Assembly (NCBI GenBank): GCA_022710255.1
Contig: JAKLHG010000179.1
Coordinates: 1-7,558, forward strand
From: Candidatus Hydrogenedentota bacterium
GTDB taxonomy: Bacteria > Hydrogenedentota > Hydrogenedentia > Hydrogenedentales > CAITNO01
Direction: 5' to 3'
Length of the DNA stretch: 7,558 nucleotides
Part shown: positions 1-6,476 of the stretch, one piece after another
Position numbering within the stretch: the first letter of the stretch is position 1
Layout of the letters: every line of letters begins with the position of its first letter
The notes under the pieces: model-generated
The model's database searches: none
What the model was told of the DNA's origin: nothing
The model's input: the letters and a program-made list of their open reading frames with translations, nothing else
Made by a program: the position numbers and the translations under genes

Positions 1-1339
1 GCGGAAGCTGTGGATCAGCCTGGCGAAGGCCGAGCAGCGGCAGGGGCTGCCGATAACGGACGCGCAGATTGCGGAGCTGGAAGCGCACGCGGACGACGTG
101 AATTACGAGGACGCGCAGCGCCGCGAGGCCGAAACTAGGCACGACGTGATGAGCCACGTCTACGCCTACGGCCTGCAATGCCCGCTGGCCAAGCCCATCA
201 TCCACCTGGGCGCGACCAGCTGTTACGTGGGCGATAATACCGACCTTATCCTGATGCGTGAAGGATTGAATCTCATCCTGGACAAAGTGGCGGCCGTCTT
301 GTCGCGGTTGTGCCGCTTTGCGCTGGAATATAAAGACCTGGCCGCCTTGGGATTTACCCACTACCAGCCCGCGCAGCTGGTTACCGTCGGCAAGCGCGCC
401 TGCCTCTGGGCGCAGGACCTGCTTCTGGACGGTCTGCAGATGGAGCGGCAGTTACCTGACCTGCGCTGCCGGGGCGTTAAGGGGGCCACGGGCACGCAGG
501 CGTCGTTCATGGCGCTATTCAATGGCGATGAAGAAAAGGTGCTCGCCCTGGACCGGTTGGTCGCGCAAAAACTGGGATTCGACCAGGCGTTTACCATCAC
601 CGGCCAGACCTACACCCGGAAACTGGATACCCAGGTGCTCAACGCGCTGGCGGGTATCGGCGAATCCGCCCACAAGTTCGGCACGGATATGCGGCTGCTG
701 CAGAACCTCAAGGAAGTGGAGGAACCTTTCGAATCCACCCAGGTCGGCAGTTCGGCCATGCCCTACAAGCGCAACCCCATGCGCAGCGAACGCATCTGCG
801 CCTTGTCCCGCTTCCTCATAACCGCCCCCCTGCACGGGGCGTTCACCAGCGCCGTACAGTGGTTTGAACGCACCCTGGACGATTCCGCCATCCGCCGGCT
901 GAGCGTGCCGGAAGCCTTCCTGGCCGCCGATGCCATCCTGAATCTGTACCTGAATGTGATGGAAAAGCCGCGCGTCTATCCCAGGGTTATCGAGAAGCGC
1001 ATCTGGAGCGAACTCCCCTTTATGGCGTCTGAAAATATCCTGATGGCGTGCGTGCAGCGCGGCGGCGACCGGCAGATCCTGCATGAAACAATCCGGCGCC
1101 ATGCCCAGGAAGCGGGACGGCGGGTCAAGGAAGAAGGGGCCGACAATGATCTGCTGGAACGGCTTGCCGCCGACCCGGCCATCGGCATGACGCGCGAGGA
1201 AATGGAAAAGATTCTTGACGTCCGCCGTTTTGTCGGACGCGCGCCCGCCCAGGTGGTTCAATTCATCGAGGAGGAAGTGGAACCTTTCCTAAAGAGGCGA
1301 AGCGCCTACGGGGAGGTCAGCTCGGACGTGCGGGTATAA
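1..1339 (+). CDS. purB: Adenylosuccinate lyase, 5'-truncated by window edge
   Basis: Adenylosuccinate lyase acts twice in purine synthesis in the cytosol: it removes fumarate from SAICAR to give AICAR and from adenylosuccinate to give AMP. The frame is open from base 2, before the GTG at 98, and encodes RKLWISLAKAEQ, so 98 is not the start; about 20-40 N-terminal residues lie outside the window. About 445 codons are visible, ending in TAA. Seen directly: RHDVMSHV with the family active-site His (codon 140-142), GFTHYQPAQ with the general-acid His (codon 359-361), and the flexible signature loop SSAMPYKRNP with the catalytic serine (Ser-Ser codons 749-754). From memory, the match to human ADSL is strong along the whole length (GATSCYVGDNTDLI, RGVKGATGTQASF, SVQWFERTLDDS-like blocks), so it belongs to the eukaryote-like ADSL branch rather than the short B. 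subtilis or E. coli types. It converges on the DAHP synthase gene. Identity is very secure. Confidence 0.97.
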   Translation, partial: RKLWISLAKAEQRQGLPITDAQIAELEAHADDVNYEDAQRREAETRHDVMSHVYAYGLQCPLAKPIIHLGATSCYVGDNTDLILMREGLNLILDKVAAVLSRLCRFALEYKDLAALGFTHYQPAQLVTVGKRACLWAQDLLLDGLQMERQLPDLRCRGVKGATGTQASFMALFNGDEEKVLALDRLVAQKLGFDQAFTITGQTYTRKLDTQVLNALAGIGESAHKFGTDMRLLQNLKEVEEPFESTQVGSSAMPYKRNPMRSERICALSRFLITAPLHGAFTSAVQWFERTLDDSAIRRLSVPEAFLAADAILNLYLNVMEKPRVYPRVIEKRIWSELPFMASENILMACVQRGGDRQILHETIRRHAQEAGRRVKEEGADNDLLERLAADPAIGMTREEMEKILDVRRFVGRAPAQVVQFIEEEVEPFLKRRSAYGEVSSDVRV

Positions 1340-1355
1340 GGGCGCTATTCCTGCC

Positions 1356-2435
1356 TTACGAGCGTTCCTGCCGCTGACAGGCGGTGCAGCTTTCCAGTTT
1401 ATGATGGACTTCGCGCAGCAGCGTTTCCGTCATTTCCCAGCCGATGCAGGGGTCTGTGATACTGCGGCCGTAACAGAGGGCATCGAGGTCTTCGCCCACT
1501 TTTTGGCACCCTTCCTCCAGGTTGCTTTCCAGCATCACGCCTACAATCGAAAGATTGCCCTCAATGCGCTGCTGGACGATGTCCCGGAGCACGTGTGCCT
1601 GCAGGCGGGGACGTTTGCCGCAGTTGGCGTGGCTGCAGTCCACGATGATGCGGGGTTCCAGTCCGGCCGCCTGCAGTTGTTCTTCCACGGCGATGACGCT
1701 GACCGGGTCATAGTTGGGGCCGGACCGGCCGCCGCGCAGGATGACATGACCCAATCGGTTGCCCCGGGTATGCACCACGCATGTGAGGCCGTCTTCATCT
1801 ATGCCGAGGAAATGATGGGGGCGGCCCGCGGAAATGACCGCGTCGATGGCCGTTCTTAAATTGCCGTCCGTGTTGTTTTTGAATCCTACGGGCATGGAAA
1901 GGCCGCTGGCCATTTCACGGTGCGTCTGCGATTCCGACGTGCGTGCGCCGATGGATACCCACGAAAGCAGGTCGGCGATATACTGGGGGATAATGGGATC
2001 GAGCACCTCGCTGGCGGCGGGCATGCCGAGTTCGGCGAGTTCAAGCAAAAGGGAACGCGCCTTGAAAAGCCCCTTTTCAATATCATAGCTGCCGTTCATA
2101 TCCGGGTCGTTGATAAGGCCCTTCCAGCCTACCGTTGTCCGGGGCTTTTCGAAATAGACGCGCATATCGATGAGCAGCCGGTCGGCCAGTTCCCGCTTAA
2201 GCGCGCAGAGCCGCTTCGCGTATTCCAGTGCGGCCCGGGTGTCATGAATGGAACAAGGCCCCGCAATGACCAGCATCCTGTTGTCGCGCCCTTCCAGTAT
2301 GGCCGCAATTTCCTCCCGGGCGTCGGCGACCTTTTCGGCGACCCCTTCGCTCAAGGGCAATTGCTCCCGCAAGCGGCGCGGCGGCATCAGCGGGGAAAAC
2401 GAAGATACATTCAGATTGTTAACGGCACGCATCAT
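1356..2435 (-). CDS. aroF: 3-deoxy-7-phosphoheptulonate (DAHP) synthase, AroG/AroF/AroH family
   Basis: This enzyme condenses phosphoenolpyruvate with erythrose-4-phosphate to DAHP, the first committed step of the shikimate pathway to Phe, Tyr and Trp. The 359 residues match the roughly 350 of the E. coli class I enzymes. The metal ligands are Cys61 (GPCSIHD), His269 (DCSHAN), Glu303 (MLES) and Asp328 (SITD). PEP and phosphate contacts are Arg92 and Lys97 (MRVYFEKPRT), Arg165 (GARTSES), Lys186 (PVGFKN) and Arg234 (ILRGG). The N-terminal extension and the inhibitor pocket of feedback-controlled members are present (Pro150, Gln151, Leu179, Ser180, Phe209, Val221). Position 211 is Gly, as I recall for Tyr-sensitive AroF and yeast Aro4p, where Phe-sensitive AroG has Ser; the symbol aroF is inferred from this alone. 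The start is the first of two tandem ATGs, behind GAAGGAA with 8 bases between. It has its own leader and is probably transcribed apart from the genes upstream. Confidence 0.95.
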   Translation of the reverse strand: MMRAVNNLNVSSFSPLMPPRRLREQLPLSEGVAEKVADAREEIAAILEGRDNRMLVIAGPCSIHDTRAALEYAKRLCALKRELADRLLIDMRVYFEKPRTTVGWKGLINDPDMNGSYDIEKGLFKARSLLLELAELGMPAASEVLDPIIPQYIADLLSWVSIGARTSESQTHREMASGLSMPVGFKNNTDGNLRTAIDAVISAGRPHHFLGIDEDGLTCVVHTRGNRLGHVILRGGRSGPNYDPVSVIAVEEQLQAAGLEPRIIVDCSHANCGKRPRLQAHVLRDIVQQRIEGNLSIVGVMLESNLEEGCQKVGEDLDALCYGRSITDPCIGWEMTETLLREVHHKLESCTACQRQERS

Positions 2436-2443
2436 GACGGTTA

Positions 2444-2450
2444 TTCCTTC
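2444..2450 (-). promoter_or_regulatory. Ribosome binding site of aroF
   Basis: GAAGGAA on the - strand, 8 bases before the ATG at 2435. It supports the first of the two adjacent ATG codons as start. It directly abuts, on its 5' side, the right arm of the inverted repeat 2453-2485, so folding of that repeat could affect access to it. Confidence 0.6.
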
Positions 2451-2452
2451 AT

Positions 2453-2485
2453 GTCCGGCGGCAATGAAACCAAGAGACGCCGGAC
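2453..2485 (-). promoter_or_regulatory. Inverted repeat next to the aroF ribosome binding site
   Basis: The 8-base arms gtccggcg (2453-2460) and cgccggac (2478-2485) are perfectly complementary around a 17-base spacer. The structure ends two bases before the Shine-Dalgarno of aroF. It could be an RNA hairpin in the leader or a DNA operator. No T-run follows it, so it is not an intrinsic terminator. A regulatory role is inference. Confidence 0.4.
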
Positions 2486-2501
2486 CTGTTACGCTGGGAT
2501 G

Positions 2502-2522
2502 GCCCGACCTCTACGGCCGGGC
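2502..2522 (-). promoter_or_regulatory. GC-rich stem-loop at the predicted 5' end of the aroF transcript
   Basis: gcccgacc (2502-2509) pairs with ggccgggc (2515-2522) around the loop tctac: eight pairs, with one position a G-U wobble in the - strand RNA. If the promoter at 2527-2556 is right, the transcript begins near 2520, so this stem sits at the very 5' end or spans the start point as an operator. No U-tract follows on either strand, which argues against a terminator for the upstream gene. Confidence 0.4.
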
Positions 2523-2526
2523 TGTC

Positions 2527-2556
2527 ATGGTACCGTATCTTTCCCGGAAAAGCCAA
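2527..2556 (-). promoter_or_regulatory. Candidate promoter of aroF
   Basis: On the - strand, TTGGCT (2551-2556, 4 of 6 matches to the sigma70 -35) and TACCAT (2527-2532, 4 of 6 to the -10) are 18 bases apart. Inside the spacer lies a small dyad, tttcc-c-ggaaa (2540-2550), a place where repressors often bind. A better-looking TATAAA box (2569-2574) lies further upstream but has no recognisable -35, so it is the alternative. The prediction rests on consensus matching alone, and consensus rules may differ in this organism. Confidence 0.3.
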
Positions 2557-2587
2557 ATCCCGGCACGGTTTATAAGGGTGGCCTCCC

Positions 2588-4534
2588 CTATTCGATGGTG
2601 TTTATTTTTTTTCGCACCACCTCAAGATTGTTTGCGGGCGCGGACAGATGGGGAAGCTGTTTCAAGGCTTCTTCGAAATACAAAACCGCTTCCGGATACA
2701 AACGATACCGGGCGCACAGAAGGCCTGCGTTATTCAGCATCACCGGGTCTCGGCCGTAAACCGTCAATCCTTCCTCTATGAGCGCCAGCGCCTCGTCGTG
2801 CCGTGATCGCCCTTCGCCGGCGGTCATCAGCAGTCCCTCCGCTTTGGCCAAAGCGATTTCACACAGGATGGTCTCCGCCGTGTAGTCGCCCCGGGTGTCG
2901 GCCGACGACAGGGTATGCCATTGATATAGCTTCCAGTAGTCGCAGGAGGGCGGAGATTCTCCGGGGCGCAGCACACGAAACGTCAGTCCGGCGGGCACAA
3001 TGCGGACGGGTTGTTCCGTGGGCAGGTGCATGGATTTGGACAGGTATACGGGGCGGGAGGTATGGTCCACCAGCCAGGCGATGATTTCCGGGTCGAAACG
3101 TCGCGGCGGGAACGGCCCGATTTTGGTACGAAGCGATTCGGGCATTTCATCGAACAGGCCGCTCTCAAGGTACCCGTATTTACGCAGGTTCTCCACGTCC
3201 GGGCGCATGCCGAAGACGGTCTGTAGGTACAGCACACTGAAACTGCCATGGTCGGACTCCGAGACATAGATGGCGTCTTTCTCCAGAGAGACAAGAATAT
3301 TGGCGCCGTAATCGCGGGTCCAGTAGAAGCTGGACTTGTCGTTGCGTTCGTAATGCATATAGACGGAACCGGTTGCCATCACGATGCCGGCGGCAATGGC
3401 GGCGCGTTGCCCGTACCGGCCCCGGCGCGCCAGCATGGCCAGCCCGGCGCCGATGCCCACCGCGGTTACATAGTAGGCCGGTATTCCGAACACGCGCATG
3501 ACCCAGAGCCACTCGCGGGTGCGCTCGAAGTTTTGCCAGAAGGAGAAGCCGGCGATAACCAGCAGCGCCGAAGAAACCAGCAAGGCGCCATAAGCGCGTC
3601 GGCGCCTGAGCAACAGGCATAATCCCGCTGCCCCAAAAAGCGCGACGCCGGGCGCGAATTCCCGCCACCAGGCGTGCCCATAAACGGCCAGTTGGCCCAG
3701 GAAACGGCCCGCGCTTCGCGGATATTGGGTAAACATAAAATCATACTGCATGCGGCGGATGTGCCGGTACACTGTTTCCAGGGTTTCCGGGTTGCCCCAG
3801 TCCAGGGGCGGATTTGCGGCGGAACGCAGCGGCAGATAGAGGTATAGCACCAAGGTGCATGCGGCAATCAGCACGCAGGCAAGGTAGGTCGCGGCGGACC
3901 TTGCCCACGTCCCTTCGCCGCCCTTGATAGCCCGATGGTCTTGAACCAGGACATAAAACACGCAGGGGGGCGCCAGCAGCAGGAAGGTGTTGTGCAGCGT
4001 GAATCCCAGGCCGAACACCAGCGCGAACAAGAACAGGGTCCGCCTGCGCCGCGTTTCCGACCACTGCAGCAGCAGGAGGAAACATGCGGCCATGAGAAAC
4101 AGATTCAGTGCATAGACATCCGCGACCACCGCCTGCGCCCAGAATTCGCGGGAGCCGGCAAAAACGAGCGCCCCGAAGAATGCGGCGACGCGGCTGCGCG
4201 TCAGGTGCAGCAGGGTCCATGCGAGCAAGGATACGGCGCCGGCGGCGAAAACAGCCGACATCAGGCTGACCCGCCAGGCGGCTTCGCCAAGAGGCAGCCA
4301 GTTGAACACATGGCCCAGCAGGCAATACAGCGGGTAGCCGGGGGGGTGGGGAATGCCCAGGGATACGGCCGCCGTCACGAATTCCCCGCTGTCCTCGCCG
4401 GTGATGGTGGGGCCCAGCGTGAGCATAAACAGGAAAAAGGCGGCCAGCCCCGCGCCCGTCGCGACGGCGCAGTCTCCGGCGGGGGAAGACGCAGCCCGGA
4501 GGCCGTCGCAGGCGTCACAACTTGGGTTCTTCAT
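2588..4534 (-). CDS. DUF2723 (GT-C-like) membrane protein with C-terminal TPR-like tail
   Basis: This 648-residue polytopic membrane protein is probably a glycosyltransferase of GT-C fold that uses a polyprenyl-phosphate sugar on the outer face of the membrane; donor and acceptor are unknown. After a hydrophilic 25-residue N-terminus with C6xxC9 comes a first helix (about 26-42), then the DUF2723 hallmark TITGEDSGEF (43-52) with the acidic residues expected at the active site of such enzymes, and IPHPPGYPLY (61-70). About ten more hydrophobic segments run to residue 392. A soluble part (393-560) carries the family block YVSESDHGSFSVLYLQ (423-438) followed by RPDV. The last 75 residues (about 574-640) look like two TPR units (EALALIEEGL, then NNAGLLCARY and EAVLYFEEAL). 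The start overlaps the end of plsY by 20 bases and has no clear Shine-Dalgarno, suggesting translational coupling. The coding 3' end contains an A8 run. The domain call is firm; the biochemical role is inferred. Confidence 0.85.
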   Translation of the reverse strand: MKNPSCDACDGLRAASSPAGDCAVATGAGLAAFFLFMLTLGPTITGEDSGEFVTAAVSLGIPHPPGYPLYCLLGHVFNWLPLGEAAWRVSLMSAVFAAGAVSLLAWTLLHLTRSRVAAFFGALVFAGSREFWAQAVVADVYALNLFLMAACFLLLLQWSETRRRRTLFLFALVFGLGFTLHNTFLLLAPPCVFYVLVQDHRAIKGGEGTWARSAATYLACVLIAACTLVLYLYLPLRSAANPPLDWGNPETLETVYRHIRRMQYDFMFTQYPRSAGRFLGQLAVYGHAWWREFAPGVALFGAAGLCLLLRRRRAYGALLVSSALLVIAGFSFWQNFERTREWLWVMRVFGIPAYYVTAVGIGAGLAMLARRGRYGQRAAIAAGIVMATGSVYMHYERNDKSSFYWTRDYGANILVSLEKDAIYVSESDHGSFSVLYLQTVFGMRPDVENLRKYGYLESGLFDEMPESLRTKIGPFPPRRFDPEIIAWLVDHTSRPVYLSKSMHLPTEQPVRIVPAGLTFRVLRPGESPPSCDYWKLYQWHTLSSADTRGDYTAETILCEIALAKAEGLLMTAGEGRSRHDEALALIEEGLTVYGRDPVMLNNAGLLCARYRLYPEAVLYFEEALKQLPHLSAPANNLEVVRKKINTIE

Positions 4535-5105
4535 GACGCCAGATTCGCCGGAGATTGGATTGGTGGCGTATGAGAATGAGCAGGGCCACCAGCACGGTAA
4601 ATGCGCGGACCGGTGCGGACAACGGGAACAGGAATACGGTTACGGCCAGGGTGACCGCCGCTGCCACGGAGCCCGCGCTGACCATGCGGGTGACGACGAC
4701 CACCCCCAAAAAAACGGCACCCGCTATGGCGGCGGGGAATGGCGCCAGCCCGATAAACACGCCGGCGCTCGTGGCAACGCCCTTGCCGCCCCGGAAACGG
4801 ACGAACAGCGAAAAGGTGTGGCCGAGAATGGCGGCGAGTCCGCAGGCAATTGGCAGGTACGCCCAGGCATACAGGTGCGAAAAGAGCACCACAGCCACCC
4901 AGCCTTTGAAAACATCAAAAGCGAGCGCCAGCGCGCCGTATCCCTTTCCGAGGCAGCGCATGGTATTGGTGGCGCCGATATTACCACTGCCCTCCTTGCG
5001 GATGTCCTTGCCGCAGAAGGCCAGGCCCAGCCAGTAACCCGTTGGAATGGAACCGAACACAAAGGACAGGCACAAGGCGATTGGAATCAAAATCATCCCG
5101 GTCAT
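4515..5105 (-). CDS. plsY: Glycerol-3-phosphate acyltransferase PlsY
   Basis: PlsY is an inner-membrane enzyme that moves the acyl chain from acyl-phosphate (made by PlsX) to position 1 of glycerol-3-phosphate, the first step of bacterial phospholipid synthesis. All three family motifs are visible in 196 residues, a normal length: SGNIGATN (40-47), the phosphate-binding FVRFRGGKGVAT (101-112) preceded by GHTFS (95-99), and RHQSNLRRIWRHEE (180-193). Asp64 and Lys67 of the DxxKG block are present. Hydrophobic stretches at about 4-30, 55-76, 80-98, 113-137, 140-162 and 166-179 fit its multi-pass topology. The start overlaps the der stop in an ATGA arrangement, with GGGAGG 13 bases upstream inside the last codons of der, so translation is probably coupled. 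A second ATG three codons in is a less likely start. The call is secure. Confidence 0.96.
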   Translation of the reverse strand: MTGMILIPIALCLSFVFGSIPTGYWLGLAFCGKDIRKEGSGNIGATNTMRCLGKGYGALALAFDVFKGWVAVVLFSHLYAWAYLPIACGLAAILGHTFSLFVRFRGGKGVATSAGVFIGLAPFPAAIAGAVFLGVVVVTRMVSAGSVAAAVTLAVTVFLFPLSAPVRAFTVLVALLILIRHQSNLRRIWRHEEPKL

Positions 5106-6454
5106 ACTTTTTTCTTTTCCTCCCGAAGTTCCAGTTTCAGGGGCACGCCTTCAAACCCGTAGGCTTCCCGAATCTGGTTTTCAATAAAGCGCAGGTAGCT
5201 GAAATGGAACAACCGCTTTTGATTTACAAAGAGGACGATTTCCGTGGGCTTGACCCCGGTCTGGGTGGCGTACAGTATCTTGGCGTGAACGCCTTTTTTG
5301 CCGGGAGGATTGTGCTTGGCTTTAATCTGTTCTATCAGGCGGTTCAGCTCCGCCGTGCCAATGCGCTTGGCCGCTTCCGCAGCGACCCGGTCTACACAGT
5401 CGAACACGCTAAACAGGCGTTTACGGGTCACGTTGGATATGGTGATGCGCGGGGCGAACTGTATTTGGGGCATTTTTAGGTCGAGGTCGTTTTCAAGGGC
5501 TTTGAGCCGTCTTTCCGCGTTTTCGACAAGGTCCCACTTGGTCCACACCAATATGAACGCCGTACCCTGTTCCAGGGCATAACCGATGATGCGCTTGTCT
5601 TGTTCGGACAGTTCTTCCGTTGCCTCCACCATCACCAGGCAGACGTCGGCGCGGCGGATTGCCCGCAAGGCGCGGGCGACGCTGAAGTGCTCCACGGGCT
5701 TTCGGATACCGGCCTTGCGCCGCAGCCCCGCCGTGTCAATCAGCAGATAATTCTTGTCGCGCCGGTGAAATTCAATGTCGATGGCGTCGCGGGTGGTTCC
5801 GGGCACGTCGGAGACAATGGTGCGCTCCTCGTTGAGTAGCGCGTTGACAAAGGAGGATTTACCCACGTTCGGCCGGCCGATAATGGCCACCTTGATGATG
5901 TCATCGGCGCTTTTACTCACCCCTTCCTCGTTGCCGTTGTCCGCGGCGTTCTGTTCCCCTTCACCCGGCGCCGGAAGGTGCCGCGTTACCTCCCCCATCA
6001 GCGCGTCGATGCCGAGGTTGTGCCCTGACGAAATGGCGTGGGGCTCGCCGATACCCAGCGCGTAATACTCATACTGGTTCATGGCGAGCTGCGGGTTGTC
6101 CAGTTTATTCACCGCCAGCACGACCGGTTTGCCGCAGCGCTGGAGGGTCTCGCATACGGCGCGGTCGGGCCGGGTGATTTCCTGCTGCCCGTCCAGCACG
6201 AAAATAACCACGCAAGCCTCCTCTATCGCCTGCTGCACCTGGGCCTGCATTTTGCGGGTGATTTCATCCACGGGCATCTCGACGATGCCGCCCGTGTCCA
6301 CCAGGCGGAATCGTCGGCCGTCCCACGCGGCCTCGTTGATGAAACGGTCCCGGGTGATGCCTTCCACATCGTGTACGATGGCGCGCTGCTTGCCGATAAT
6401 ACGGTTGAACAGCGTGGACTTGCCCACATTCGGGCGGCCCACTATGGCCACCAT
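5102..6454 (-). CDS. der: Ribosome assembly GTPase Der (EngA)
   Basis: Der is an essential GTPase with two G domains and a KH-like tail that helps assemble the 50S subunit. With the start used here it has 450 residues. Domain 1: G1 GRPNVGKS (6-13), G2 Thr34 in ITRDR, G3 DTGG (53-56), G4 NKLD (116-119), G5 ISSG (141-144). An acidic linker follows (about 160-186). Domain 2: G1 GRPNVGKS (193-200), G2 GTTRD (219-223), G3 DTAG (240-243), G4 TKWD (305-308) instead of NKxD, and G5 ISNVT (339-343) instead of ISAxx. The KH-like domain is about 363-450. The frame opens further to an ATG at 6490, which would overlap pgsA by 14 bases. I prefer the ATG at 6454 because AAGAAAGG lies 7 bases before it and the protein then begins MVAIVGRPNVGK, close to typical Der starts. 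The stop overlaps plsY. Confidence 0.96.
   Translation of the reverse strand: MVAIVGRPNVGKSTLFNRIIGKQRAIVHDVEGITRDRFINEAAWDGRRFRLVDTGGIVEMPVDEITRKMQAQVQQAIEEACVVIFVLDGQQEITRPDRAVCETLQRCGKPVVLAVNKLDNPQLAMNQYEYYALGIGEPHAISSGHNLGIDALMGEVTRHLPAPGEGEQNAADNGNEEGVSKSADDIIKVAIIGRPNVGKSSFVNALLNEERTIVSDVPGTTRDAIDIEFHRRDKNYLLIDTAGLRRKAGIRKPVEHFSVARALRAIRRADVCLVMVEATEELSEQDKRIIGYALEQGTAFILVWTKWDLVENAERRLKALENDLDLKMPQIQFAPRITISNVTRKRLFSVFDCVDRVAAEAAKRIGTAELNRLIEQIKAKHNPPGKKGVHAKILYATQTGVKPTEIVLFVNQKRLFHFSYLRFIENQIREAYGFEGVPLKLELREEKKKV
5119..5124 (-). promoter_or_regulatory. Ribosome binding site of plsY inside der
   Basis: GGGAGG on the - strand, within the last codons of der and 13 bases before the plsY ATG at 5105. 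The gap is filled by AAAAG, an A6 run (5108-5113) and GT. The spacing is longer than usual, which fits re-initiation or coupling at the ATGA overlap. Confidence 0.55.
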
Positions 6455-6461
6455 CGGCAGG

Positions 6462-6469
6462 CCTTTCTT
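6462..6469 (-). promoter_or_regulatory. Ribosome binding site that decides the der start
   Basis: AAGAAAGG on the - strand lies between the pgsA stop (6477) and the ATG at 6454, with 7 bases of spacing. The competing ATG at 6490 has its nearest purine-rich AGGA about 14 bases away, which makes 6454 the better start. Confidence 0.5.
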
Positions 6470-6476
6470 GGTTCGT

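Noticed and set aside
515..1261. Open frame of 248 codons on the - strand inside purB
   Set aside because: It lies fully antisense to a strongly conserved enzyme, has low-complexity His/Gly/Gln-rich content and no recognisable domain; long antisense frames are common at this GC content.
2502..2522. Stem-loop taken as terminator of the DUF2723 operon
   Set aside because: No T-run follows on the - strand, and the stem lies more than 60 bases past the stop; a leader or operator role for aroF fits better.
2511..2528. Tiny frame (ATG, four codons, TAG) on the - strand as an attenuator leader peptide for aroF
   Set aside because: It encodes Met-Thr-Ala-Arg-Pro with no aromatic codons, has no ribosome binding site, and its ATG lies upstream of the predicted transcript start.
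2605..2612. T8 run (A8 in the DUF2723 coding strand) as a terminator on the + strand or as a frameshift site
   Set aside because: No stable stem precedes it on the + strand. On the - strand it encodes Arg-Lys-Lys-Ile near the C-terminus, so slippage would only change the last few residues. It remains a place where sequencing error is possible.
1920..2759. Open frame of 279 codons on the + strand across aroF, its leader and the DUF2723 3' end
   Set aside because: It runs antisense through two real genes and a regulatory gap, with no domain and no ribosome binding site that stands out.
3935..5162. Overlapping + strand frames (3935-4573 and 4353-5162) antisense to DUF2723 and plsY
   Set aside because: Gln/Gly/Arg/His-rich translations typical of shadows of hydrophobic membrane-protein genes; no motif seen.
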